Origin: an uncultured Porphyromonadaceae bacterium
Lineage (GTDB): Bacteria > Bacteroidota > Bacteroidia > Bacteroidales > Muribaculaceae
Assembly: GCA_947175645.1 (NCBI GenBank)
Contig: CAMWNP010000010.1
Span: forward strand, 1 to 64,000
DNA: 64,000 nucleotides
Direction of reading: 5' to 3'
The translations under genes were made by a program, and so were the position numbers. The first letter of the stretch is position 1. Each line of letters opens with the position of its first letter. A model generated the notes under the pieces. The model had not been told where the DNA came from. It made no database searches and saw only the letters and a list, made by a program, of their open reading frames with translations. Below, piece by piece: positions 16,956 through 24,725 of the stretch.

Positions 16956-18185
16956 ATGAAAAAAATACTATCAATAGCACTGGGTGTGGCACTCGCGCTT
17001 GCTGCCACAGCACAGGTTAAACCGGGTGTTGAGGTGCTCCGCGACGGCGGTTTCAAGCAGTTGCAGGGCAAACGGGTAGGGTTGATCACCAATCCCAGTG
17101 GCGTTGACAACAACCTCAAGTCAACTATCGACATCCTTCACGAGGCTCCCGGTGTGCAACTCACCGCACTCTATTCGCCCGAACATGGTGTGCGTGGCGA
17201 TGTTCATGCCGGTGATAAAGTGGATTTCTATGTAGACCAAGCCACCGGTGTTCCCGTTTACTCAATCTACGGCAAGACTCATAAACCCTCGGCAGAAATG
17301 CTTAAGGATGTGGACGTGCTGGTCTATGACATCCAGGACAACGGTTGCCGCTCATTCACCTTCATCTCTACAATGGGTCTGGCTATGGATGCATGCGCCG
17401 AACTCGGCAAAGAGTTCATGGTGCTTGACCGCCCCAACCCAGTTGGCGGTAACAAGGTTGAAGGATGCCTGGTTGAGGACTCATGCTACAGTTTCGTCAG
17501 CCAGTTCGCCATCCCTTACCTCTACGGTCTGACTCCCGGTGAACTCGCCACTTATCTCAATGAAGAAAACATGCTCCTCGGAGGCAAAAAGGTTGACCTC
17601 ACCGTGGTTCCCATGGAAGGATGGACCCGCGACATGGATTTCCGTGAAACCGGTATGCCCTGGGTGCTCCCCTCACCACATATCCCCAACCCCGAAGCAT
17701 CGCTCTACTATCCCGCAAGCGGTATCTTAGGCGAACTCTACTGCATGTCGATAGGTGTGGGCTACACACTTCCTTTCAAACTCTTCTGTGCTGACTTCAT
17801 CAATGCCGATGAATTCTCCAAGGCTATGAATGATCTCAATCTCCCCGGCATGAAGTTCCGTCCTATCCACATCAAACCCTTCTACTCAACCGGAAAAGGT
17901 GAGAACCTGCAGGGTGTGGAAATGTATGTGACCGATAAAACCGTCGCCCCCCTGTCACTGGTCAACTTCTATGCCATGCAGGAACTGGCGCGACTCTATC
18001 CCGACAAGAAAGCGTTTGAAATCGGCGACAAATCACGCTACGACATGTTTGACAAGGTAGTGGGAAGCAAAACAATCCGTCCCGCCTTCACCGCCAACTA
18101 TCGTGTTGACGATATCAAGGATTACTGGAACAAGGATGTGGAAGGATTCACTGCCAAGAAAGCGAAATACCATCTTTATAAATAA
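16956..18185 (+). CDS. namZ: Exo-beta-N-acetylmuramidase NamZ (DUF1343, GH171)
   Basis: A 409-residue exported enzyme. NamZ/YbbC removes MurNAc from the non-reducing ends of peptidoglycan chains in the periplasm. The signal peptide is MKKILSIALGVALALAATAQ; the ATG at 16956 is preferred over an in-frame ATG 30 bp upstream because that reading overlaps ampG and only adds a Lys-rich stretch. Family motifs are GKRVGLITNPSGVD, YSPEHGVRGDVHAG (with the likely catalytic Glu-His), YDIQDNGCRSFTFISTM, DRPNPVGG and PSPHIPNPEASLYYPA. The length is normal. It supplies free MurNAc to the murT-murK-murQ genes downstream. Confidence 0.93.
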   Translation: MKKILSIALGVALALAATAQVKPGVEVLRDGGFKQLQGKRVGLITNPSGVDNNLKSTIDILHEAPGVQLTALYSPEHGVRGDVHAGDKVDFYVDQATGVPVYSIYGKTHKPSAEMLKDVDVLVYDIQDNGCRSFTFISTMGLAMDACAELGKEFMVLDRPNPVGGNKVEGCLVEDSCYSFVSQFAIPYLYGLTPGELATYLNEENMLLGGKKVDLTVVPMEGWTRDMDFRETGMPWVLPSPHIPNPEASLYYPASGILGELYCMSIGVGYTLPFKLFCADFINADEFSKAMNDLNLPGMKFRPIHIKPFYSTGKGENLQGVEMYVTDKTVAPLSLVNFYAMQELARLYPDKKAFEIGDKSRYDMFDKVVGSKTIRPAFTANYRVDDIKDYWNKDVEGFTAKKAKYHLYK

Positions 18186-18195
18186 TACCTTATCC

Positions 18196-18235
18196 GGGAG
18201 TGGGTGGGCTGATCACTCAGCCACACCCTTCTCCC
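18196..18235 (+). other. Intercistronic hairpin between namZ and the D-lactate dehydrogenase gene
   Basis: GGCTGA and TCAGCC pair perfectly around TCAC. Outer pairs GGGTG/CACCC (one bulge) and GGGAG/CTCCC extend the stem. No T run follows. Confidence 0.5.
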
Positions 18236-18266
18236 CACCATTAACAATTTCCTCATACCAATCAGA

Positions 18267-21059
18267 ATGGACCCACGATATCTGGATTACGTAAACCGCA
18301 TATCCACCTTTATACCCCGTGACCGAATCTACACCGATGACCTGCGCCGCATAGCATGGGGCGCGGATGCCGGCTTCTATCATCTGACTCCTCAGGTGGT
18401 TGTAAGGTCGGCCTCAGAGCAGGAGGTGGCAAGATTGTTGTGGGAAGCCTCGTCATTGTCGCTCCCGGTCACTTTCCGTGCAGCCGGAACGAGTCTGTCA
18501 GGGCAGGCCATAAGTGATTCCATACTGATTGTGGCAGGTAAGAACTGGGAAAAGTATTCCATAGCGCCTGACCGGTCAACCATCACTTTGCAGCCCGGCA
18601 TCATCGGCTCGCGGGTATGTGAGATTCTTGCTCCCTTCGGGCTGACTTTCTCCCCTGATCCCGCATCGAAAAATTCTGCGATGGTGGGAGGTATCGTCTG
18701 CAACAATGCCTCCGGAATGAACTGCGGCACACATGCCAATTCCGACAAGGTTCTGGTGTCTGTGCGTATTGTTCTGGCAGACGGAACAATCCTTGATACC
18801 GGTGATGAACAGTCACGCGAAATGTTCCGGCAGACTCATCCTCAGATAATAAAAGGTATTGAGGAAATACGTGATGAAATCAATGGCGACCCGGAACTGG
18901 TGGAACTTATCCGTTACAAATACTCCATCAAGAACGTAACCGGACTGAATCTGCGTCCGTTCATCGATTACACTGATCCGTTCGAGATAATTGCACACTG
19001 CATGGTGGGGAGCGAAGGCACTCTTGCGTTCCTGAGCGAGATTACAGCCCGCACCGCCCACCTTTATCCTCATTCCGCCAGTGCCATGCTCTATTTCAGC
19101 ACTCCCCGCGAGGCATGCGAGGCCGTGCTGGCAATGAAGAAAGGTCCGGTGTTCAGTGCAGAGATGCTTGACTCCAAGTCGCTCGCCGCCGTTAACGACA
19201 AAACCGGAGAGAACCTCACTGCCATCCTCACTGAAACCAAGGCCGACAGCAGGGAAGAACTGCAGAAGAATATCAATGAAATTACGGATATTCTGAAACC
19301 ATTCAAACTTGTAAAACCCGCGGAGTTCACTGATGATCCTGAAATTTACGGCGAGTACTGGCGTCTGCGCTCAGGGGTGTTCCCCGCAGTAGGCGGCACA
19401 CGGCCGCTCGGCACAACCGTTCTGATAGAGGATATAGCGTTCCATATAGAGGATCTTCCGGATGCCACAGAGGATCTGCTTCACCTCCTTTCTGAAAGCG
19501 GTTATCCTGATGCATGCATCTACGGACATGTTCTTGAAGGAAACTACCACTTCATCATATCCCAGCGATTCGACTCTGAGGAAGAGGTTCAACGCTACCG
19601 CCGTCTTATGGAGGAGGTAGAGAAACTTGTGGTGGACAAATACCACGGTTCGCTCAAAGCCGAACATGGCACCGGACGCAACATGGCACCCTTTGTCAAG
19701 AATGAGTGGGGAGAGAAAGCATGGAGCATGATGCGTCGCCTTAAGGATATTCTTGATCCTAAAGGGTTGTTGAATCCCGGGGTGATTTTCAACGATGATC
19801 CGCTCTGCTATGTGAAGAACATCAAGGCAATGCCCTTGACAAACCGTTGGGTAAACCGTTGCATCGAGTGCGGATTCTGTGAGGTTAACTGCGTTTCATG
19901 CGGGTTCACCATCTCCGCCCGTCAGCGAATTGTTGTCCAGCGCGAGATAGAACGCCTGAAAATAACCGGCGAGAATCCCCGTCTGCGTCAGAACCTTATC
20001 AAGGAATTCAAATATCTGGGTAATGAAACCTGTGCCGGCGACGGTCTGTGCAGTACATCTTGTCCCATGAAAATCAACACCGGGGAGATGATCCACGACC
20101 TTCGTGCCGAGGCTCTGCCCCCTGACAGCATTGGCTACAAAGCAGGTAAACTTGCCGCCGAGCATCTGAATGTCATCGAGGCGGTTATCCGTCCGGCACT
20201 CAGCGTGGCGTCAGGAATCCGTGCCGTAATCGGAAACGAGAACGTCAACCGCATCGGCAAGGCGCTTAATGAAATAGGTGCCCCACTGTGGACATCCACG
20301 CTTCCGGGTGCCAACTACGGCGGATTCATACCGCAGAATGTGGTTCCCGGTGACCGAAAGGTGGTTTATTTCCCCAGTTGCATCAACCGCACCTTCGGTG
20401 CATCGCATGAAGATGGAGGAACTCCGCCGGATCTGGTTGATACTTTCGTGAAACTATGTAACCGTGCAGGTTATCAGGTGGTTTTCCCCGCCGATATGTC
20501 AAACCTCTGCTGCGGAATGATATGGGAGAGCAAAGGAATGCCTGAAATAGCCGACGAAAAGACCGCCACTCTTGAAAAAGCGCTCTGGCTGGCGAGCGAA
20601 GGGGGAAAATATCCGGTTGTATGCGATCAGAGTCCTTGTCTGCACCGCATGCGTGACCACATCAAGAGCATGCGCCTTTATGAACCGGCCGAGTTTATCT
20701 CCGATTATCTCTCCGAGCATCTGAAGTTCACCAGACTTGACCGTAGTGTGGCGGTGCATGTCACCTGTTCAAGCCGTCTGATGGGCGTAGGACCGAAAAT
20801 CATCGACCTTGCGCGTCGTTGCGCACGCGAGGTGCTTGTTCCCGCTGAAGTAGGATGCTGCGGATTCGCCGGTGACAAGGGATTCATGATTCCGGCCCTG
20901 AACCGATGGGCATTACGCAAACTCCGGCCTCAGATCAAGCAGAATAATATTTCTGAAGGCTACTCAAACAGCCGCACATGTGAGATAGGTCTGTCAACCA
21001 ACAGCGGCATACCTTATAAATCAATCGTTTACCTGGTGGAAGAGTCCACCCGTCAATAA
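18267..21059 (+). CDS. FAD-linked oxidase with Fe-S and CCG domains, probable D-lactate dehydrogenase
   Basis: A 930-residue fusion protein. Residues about 30-210 form a PCMH-type FAD-binding domain (FRAAGTSLSGQAI, GGIVCNNASGMNCG), and about 230-510 the FAD-oxidase C-terminal domain (GHVLEGNYHFI, KAEHGTGRNMAPF). Then come two 4Fe-4S clusters (CIECGFCEVNC and CAGDGLCSTSC) and two CCG domains (LCCGMIWES, GCCGFAGDKG). This layout is that of quinone-linked D-lactate dehydrogenases. D-lactate is the product MurQ releases from MurNAc-6-phosphate, so the placement between namZ and murT fits well. Glycolate or other 2-hydroxyacids remain possible. It is probably membrane-associated by way of its quinone partner. 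Confidence 0.85.
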   Translation: MDPRYLDYVNRISTFIPRDRIYTDDLRRIAWGADAGFYHLTPQVVVRSASEQEVARLLWEASSLSLPVTFRAAGTSLSGQAISDSILIVAGKNWEKYSIAPDRSTITLQPGIIGSRVCEILAPFGLTFSPDPASKNSAMVGGIVCNNASGMNCGTHANSDKVLVSVRIVLADGTILDTGDEQSREMFRQTHPQIIKGIEEIRDEINGDPELVELIRYKYSIKNVTGLNLRPFIDYTDPFEIIAHCMVGSEGTLAFLSEITARTAHLYPHSASAMLYFSTPREACEAVLAMKKGPVFSAEMLDSKSLAAVNDKTGENLTAILTETKADSREELQKNINEITDILKPFKLVKPAEFTDDPEIYGEYWRLRSGVFPAVGGTRPLGTTVLIEDIAFHIEDLPDATEDLLHLLSESGYPDACIYGHVLEGNYHFIISQRFDSEEEVQRYRRLMEEVEKLVVDKYHGSLKAEHGTGRNMAPFVKNEWGEKAWSMMRRLKDILDPKGLLNPGVIFNDDPLCYVKNIKAMPLTNRWVNRCIECGFCEVNCVSCGFTISARQRIVVQREIERLKITGENPRLRQNLIKEFKYLGNETCAGDGLCSTSCPMKINTGEMIHDLRAEALPPDSIGYKAGKLAAEHLNVIEAVIRPALSVASGIRAVIGNENVNRIGKALNEIGAPLWTSTLPGANYGGFIPQNVVPGDRKVVYFPSCINRTFGASHEDGGTPPDLVDTFVKLCNRAGYQVVFPADMSNLCCGMIWESKGMPEIADEKTATLEKALWLASEGGKYPVVCDQSPCLHRMRDHIKSMRLYEPAEFISDYLSEHLKFTRLDRSVAVHVTCSSRLMGVGPKIIDLARRCAREVLVPAEVGCCGFAGDKGFMIPALNRWALRKLRPQIKQNNISEGYSNSRTCEIGLSTNSGIPYKSIVYLVEESTRQ

Positions 21060-21067
21060 AATAAATA

Positions 21068-22246
21068 ATGACAGAAACCGTCAAACCCAAATCAAACAGA
21101 CTGCTGGCACTTGACATTCTGCGCGGTATAACAATCGCGGGAATGATTCTGGTGAATAATCCCGGTTCCTGGGGCCACATCTATGCTCCTTTGGAGCACG
21201 CCTCATGGAATGGTCTTACTCCCACTGACCTGGTGTTCCCGTTCTTCATGTTCATCATGGGGGTGTCAACCTTCATCTCGCTCCGTAAGTACGAGTTCAA
21301 ACCCACATGGCCCACGATAGCGAAGATTGTCCGCCGCACTGTTGTAATCTTTCTCATCGGACTGGCCATAGCGTGGCTCGGACTATTCCTTCGTGGAATA
21401 GGTTCCGGACTGGCGGTGTTGGAAGCCGCTCTGCAGTTCGACCAGATACGTATTCTGGGTGTGATGCCCCGACTTGCTATATGTTACTGCGCCGCATCAC
21501 TCATTGCCATAACATTGCGCCACAACTGGTTGCCTGCTTTTGTGGCCGCACTGCTCGTTGTCTACGCCATCATCCTGCTGACAGGCAACGGCTTTGCATT
21601 CGCTGACACAAACATAATCTCCATCGTGGATCATAAGGTGCTTGGCGCTAACCACATGTATGCCGACACTATTGACGGTGTTCGCCTAAAATTCGACCCG
21701 GAAGGGTTGCTCTCCACGCTTCCCTCCATCGCCCATGTGCTGATAGGCTTCCTCATGGGGCGTGCCATAATGGAGACTAAGGACAATAACCTGCGCATAC
21801 AGCGCCTGTTCATCGTTGGAACCATACTGACATTCAGCGGCTTCCTGCTTGACTTCGGTATGCCCATCAACAAAAAGATATGGTCACCGACATTCGTGCT
21901 GACCACCTGCGGACTCGCATCAAGTTTCCTGGGTCTGCTGATATGGATTATTGACATCAAAGGAAAGAAAACATGGTGCCGCTTCTTCGAAGTGTTTGGT
22001 GTCAATCCTCTGTTCCTGTATGTTCTCGGAGCCGTGCTCAGCATACTGATAGGATTCATCAAGGTTCCATCAGCAACCGCCGCTTCCGGCAGCATATCCC
22101 TCAAGGGATTCATCTACCAGGATATTCTCATCCCCCTGTGCGGTGATGACACCCTGGCATCACTGGTTTTCGCAATATCGTTCGTATTGGTCAACTGGAT
22201 TATCGGTTACGCACTTTATAAGAAAAAAATATATATTAAGATATGA
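21068..22246 (+). CDS. murT: DUF5009/COG4299 membrane protein, MurT-like MurNAc transporter
   Basis: A 392-residue inner-membrane protein with about ten hydrophobic helices. It begins LALDILRGITIAGMILVNNPG, the hallmark of the heparan-alpha-glucosaminide acyltransferase-like family (COG4299/DUF5009), and has FPFFMFIMGVSTFISL. In Tannerella forsythia the three-gene set transporter-kinase-etherase (murT-murK-murQ) is described as the MurNAc uptake route. Here the same order occurs, with the stop overlapping the kinase start by 4 bp. I infer the transporter role from that order; an acyltransferase role cannot be ruled out. Confidence 0.72.
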   Translation: MTETVKPKSNRLLALDILRGITIAGMILVNNPGSWGHIYAPLEHASWNGLTPTDLVFPFFMFIMGVSTFISLRKYEFKPTWPTIAKIVRRTVVIFLIGLAIAWLGLFLRGIGSGLAVLEAALQFDQIRILGVMPRLAICYCAASLIAITLRHNWLPAFVAALLVVYAIILLTGNGFAFADTNIISIVDHKVLGANHMYADTIDGVRLKFDPEGLLSTLPSIAHVLIGFLMGRAIMETKDNNLRIQRLFIVGTILTFSGFLLDFGMPINKKIWSPTFVLTTCGLASSFLGLLIWIIDIKGKKTWCRFFEVFGVNPLFLYVLGAVLSILIGFIKVPSATAASGSISLKGFIYQDILIPLCGDDTLASLVFAISFVLVNWIIGYALYKKKIYIKI

Positions 22247-23082
22247 AACTCATCGCAGATTGTGGCTCCACCAAGATTGACTGGTGTGTGCTTGACGGAA
22301 CAACAACCGTAAAACAAGTGTTCACATGTGGCATGAACGCCATCATGCTCACTGAAGAAGAAATGGCCCAGCGAATCCGCCAGGAACTATATCCGGAGGT
22401 AAGCGCCTATCCCATCGACGAAGTGTATTTCTATGGTGCTGGATGTATCTCTCCGGAAGTATGCGGCAATGTAGCCAAAGCCATCCATGCTTCCATTCCC
22501 GCTCCTGTAATTGAGGTCCACACTGACCTTCTGGCAGCCGCCCGCGCTCTCTGCGGACACAACCCCGGCATCGCATGCATCATGGGAACAGGTTCGAATT
22601 CATGCTACTACGATGGTGAGAAAATCGTTGACAACGTTTCTCCCTTAGGTTATATACTGGGTGATGAAGGCTCAGGCGCCGTTCTGGGAAAACTCCTCGT
22701 GGGTGACGTCCTCAAAAACCAGTTGCCCGCCAGTCTGGCAGAAAAATTCCTCAAACAGTATGATCTCGACCGCCTGACAATCATCCGTCGCGTGTACAAA
22801 GAGCCCGGCGGCAACCGCTTCCTCGCTTCCGTAACCCCGTTCCTTATCCAGAACATAGAGGAGCCCGCCATCCACCGTCTGGTTCTCAACTCTTTCAAAT
22901 CATTCTTTGTCCGCAATATTGCCAACTACGACAACTATCGTGAACTCCCCGTGAATTTCGTGGGCTCCATCGCTTACTATTACCAGGAAGTTCTCCGCGA
23001 GGCTGCCTCCGCAATGGACTGCAATGTCGGAACTATTATTAAGAGTCCCATGGAAGGTCTTATCAAGTTCCACACCGCATAA
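22243..23082 (+). CDS. murK: BadF/BadG-type sugar kinase, MurNAc kinase
   Basis: A 279-residue cytosolic ASKHA kinase of the N-acetylglucosamine kinase-like (BadF/BadG/BcrA/BcrD, COG2971) group. The motifs are ADCGSTKIDWCVLDG (phosphate 1), IMGTGSNSCYYDG (adenosine/phosphate 2) and YILGDEGSGAVLGK. It phosphorylates the 6-hydroxyl of an amino sugar with ATP. Directly between murT (4-bp overlap) and murQ (39 bp gap), its substrate is most likely MurNAc, perhaps GlcNAc too. The length is normal for the small Bacteroidales forms. Confidence 0.88.
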   Translation: MKLIADCGSTKIDWCVLDGTTTVKQVFTCGMNAIMLTEEEMAQRIRQELYPEVSAYPIDEVYFYGAGCISPEVCGNVAKAIHASIPAPVIEVHTDLLAAARALCGHNPGIACIMGTGSNSCYYDGEKIVDNVSPLGYILGDEGSGAVLGKLLVGDVLKNQLPASLAEKFLKQYDLDRLTIIRRVYKEPGGNRFLASVTPFLIQNIEEPAIHRLVLNSFKSFFVRNIANYDNYRELPVNFVGSIAYYYQEVLREAASAMDCNVGTIIKSPMEGLIKFHTA

Positions 23083-23121
23083 CTATCCGAATCCTAAAAA
23101 TTATAATATACAGATTTCGCT

Positions 23122-23937
23122 ATGTTCGTAAAAATCAGTGAACAGCCGTCGCTTTACAACGACCTGGAAAAGAAGAGCGTCTCAGAACTGCTCCATGATA
23201 TAAACAATGAGGACAAGAAAGTGGCGCTCGCAGTTGAGAAAGCCATTCCTCAGATTGAAAAACTGGTTACTGAAATTGTGCCCCGCATGAAACGCGGCGG
23301 ACGCATCTTCTATATGGGCGCCGGAACATCCGGACGTCTCGGCGTTCTTGACGCCTCTGAAATTCCTCCTACATTCGGCATGGATCCTTCATGGGTGATC
23401 GGGCTGATCGCAGGTGGTGACACGGCACTCCGTAACCCTGTGGAAAATGCCGAGGATGATACTGAGCAGGGATGGAAAGACCTTCAGGCTTTCGACATCA
23501 ATGACAAGGACACCGTAATCGGTATTGCCGCTTCCGGTACAACTCCTTATGTAATCGGCGCGCTCAAAGCATGCCGTGAACACGGAATCCTCACTGCCGC
23601 AATCACTTCCAACCCCGATGCTCCCATCTCACAGGCCGCTGACATCGCCATTGAAATGATCGTTGGTCCGGAATATGTTACCGGTTCATCACGTATGAAG
23701 TCAGGTACAGGCCAGAAAATGATATGCAACATGATCACAACATCGGTGATGATACAGATGGGACGTGTGAAAGGTAACAAGATGGTCAACATGCAACTTT
23801 CCAACGCCAAACTCGTTGACCGCGGAACCCGTATGGTTTCTGAAGAACTCGGTCTCCCCTACGATGAAGCAAAACGACTGTTGCTCATGCATGGCTCCGT
23901 GAAGAAAGCGACCGACGCATACCGCGAATCACATTGA
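23122..23937 (+). CDS. murQ: N-acetylmuramic acid 6-phosphate etherase
   Basis: A 271-residue SIS-domain enzyme that cleaves the lactyl ether of MurNAc-6-phosphate to GlcNAc-6-phosphate and D-lactate. Diagnostic motifs are YMGAGTSGRLGVLDASEIPP (with the conserved Glu), LIAGGDTAL, GIAASGTTPYVIGAL, EYVTGSSRMKSGTGQKM and NAKLVDRGTRM. At 271 residues it is a little shorter than the E. coli enzyme at its C-terminus, as is common in Bacteroidota. The D-lactate formed could be used by the dehydrogenase three genes upstream. Confidence 0.96.
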   Translation: MFVKISEQPSLYNDLEKKSVSELLHDINNEDKKVALAVEKAIPQIEKLVTEIVPRMKRGGRIFYMGAGTSGRLGVLDASEIPPTFGMDPSWVIGLIAGGDTALRNPVENAEDDTEQGWKDLQAFDINDKDTVIGIAASGTTPYVIGALKACREHGILTAAITSNPDAPISQAADIAIEMIVGPEYVTGSSRMKSGTGQKMICNMITTSVMIQMGRVKGNKMVNMQLSNAKLVDRGTRMVSEELGLPYDEAKRLLLMHGSVKKATDAYRESH

Positions 23938-23944
23938 TAACCTC

Positions 23945-23996
23945 GGGAGAAGAGGGCGGACAGGTCCGTTGATATTTAACCTGTCTGTCACTCTCC
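23945..23996 (+). other. Hairpin between murQ and the SGNH gene
   Basis: GACAGGT (23959-23965) pairs with ACCTGTC (23979-23985), and GGGAG near 23945 can pair with CTCCC near 23992. No clear T run follows. It may partly separate the MurNAc genes from the next two genes. Confidence 0.45.
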
Positions 23997-24015
23997 CCCC
24001 GCAAAACATTTAATT

Positions 24016-24681
24016 ATGCGTAAATTATTCGCATTTCTCCTCCTTGCAGTAATCCTTTTTCCCGCCTCAGCGCAGAAGAAGCAGGAGAAGTACACCGAAC
24101 TTTATTACCAGCGCGCATCTTTGTTTGACGAACTCCCGGTTGACACCACCGACATCGTTTTCCTTGGTAATTCTCTTACCCACGGATGCGAGTGGCATGA
24201 ACTTTTCGGCATGCCTAACATCAAGAACCGAGGCATCAACGGCGACATAGTGGAGGGGATACGTCTGCGAATCGCCCCCATTCTGAAAGGTCAGCCTGCG
24301 AAACTTTTCCTGCTCAGTGGTGTGAATGATGTGTCACACAACCTGACAGCCGACTCTATCGCTGGTGCAATAGGTAATCTTATCGACATAATCAGAACAG
24401 AGTCGCCCCGAACCAAAGTATATGTCCAGAGTCTACTCCCTATCAACAACTCATTCGGGCGCTATAAGGCCGTGATAGGCAAGGAACAGGTTATCCGTGA
24501 CATCAACGCCCTGCTTGAGCCCATGGTAAAGGAAAAAGGATGTACCTGGATCAACTCCTATCCGATGTTTGTGGACGGAGAAGGGAATCTGGACAGCCGC
24601 TTCACCAACGACGGTCTGCATCTGATGGGCAACGGATACCTTCATTGGCGTGACATCCTCCGCTCCTATGTTGAGGAATGA
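24016..24681 (+). CDS. Exported SGNH/GDSL esterase
   Basis: A 221-residue periplasmic hydrolase. The signal peptide is MRKLFAFLLLAVILFPASAQ. The SGNH blocks are visible: FLGNSLTHG (block I with the nucleophile Ser), NRGINGD (block II Gly), SGVNDVSHN (block III Asn) and FTNDGLHLMGNGY (block V Asp and His). Such enzymes remove O-acetyl groups or other acyl esters from carbohydrates. In this neighbourhood an O-acetyl-peptidoglycan or muropeptide esterase is a reasonable inference, but sialic acid or polysaccharide esters are also possible. Confidence 0.87.
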   Translation: MRKLFAFLLLAVILFPASAQKKQEKYTELYYQRASLFDELPVDTTDIVFLGNSLTHGCEWHELFGMPNIKNRGINGDIVEGIRLRIAPILKGQPAKLFLLSGVNDVSHNLTADSIAGAIGNLIDIIRTESPRTKVYVQSLLPINNSFGRYKAVIGKEQVIRDINALLEPMVKEKGCTWINSYPMFVDGEGNLDSRFTNDGLHLMGNGYLHWRDILRSYVEE

Positions 24682-24725
24682 CGTAAACCCCACACTCTCT
24701 GTTAACTTATAACCATTATCTCTTG

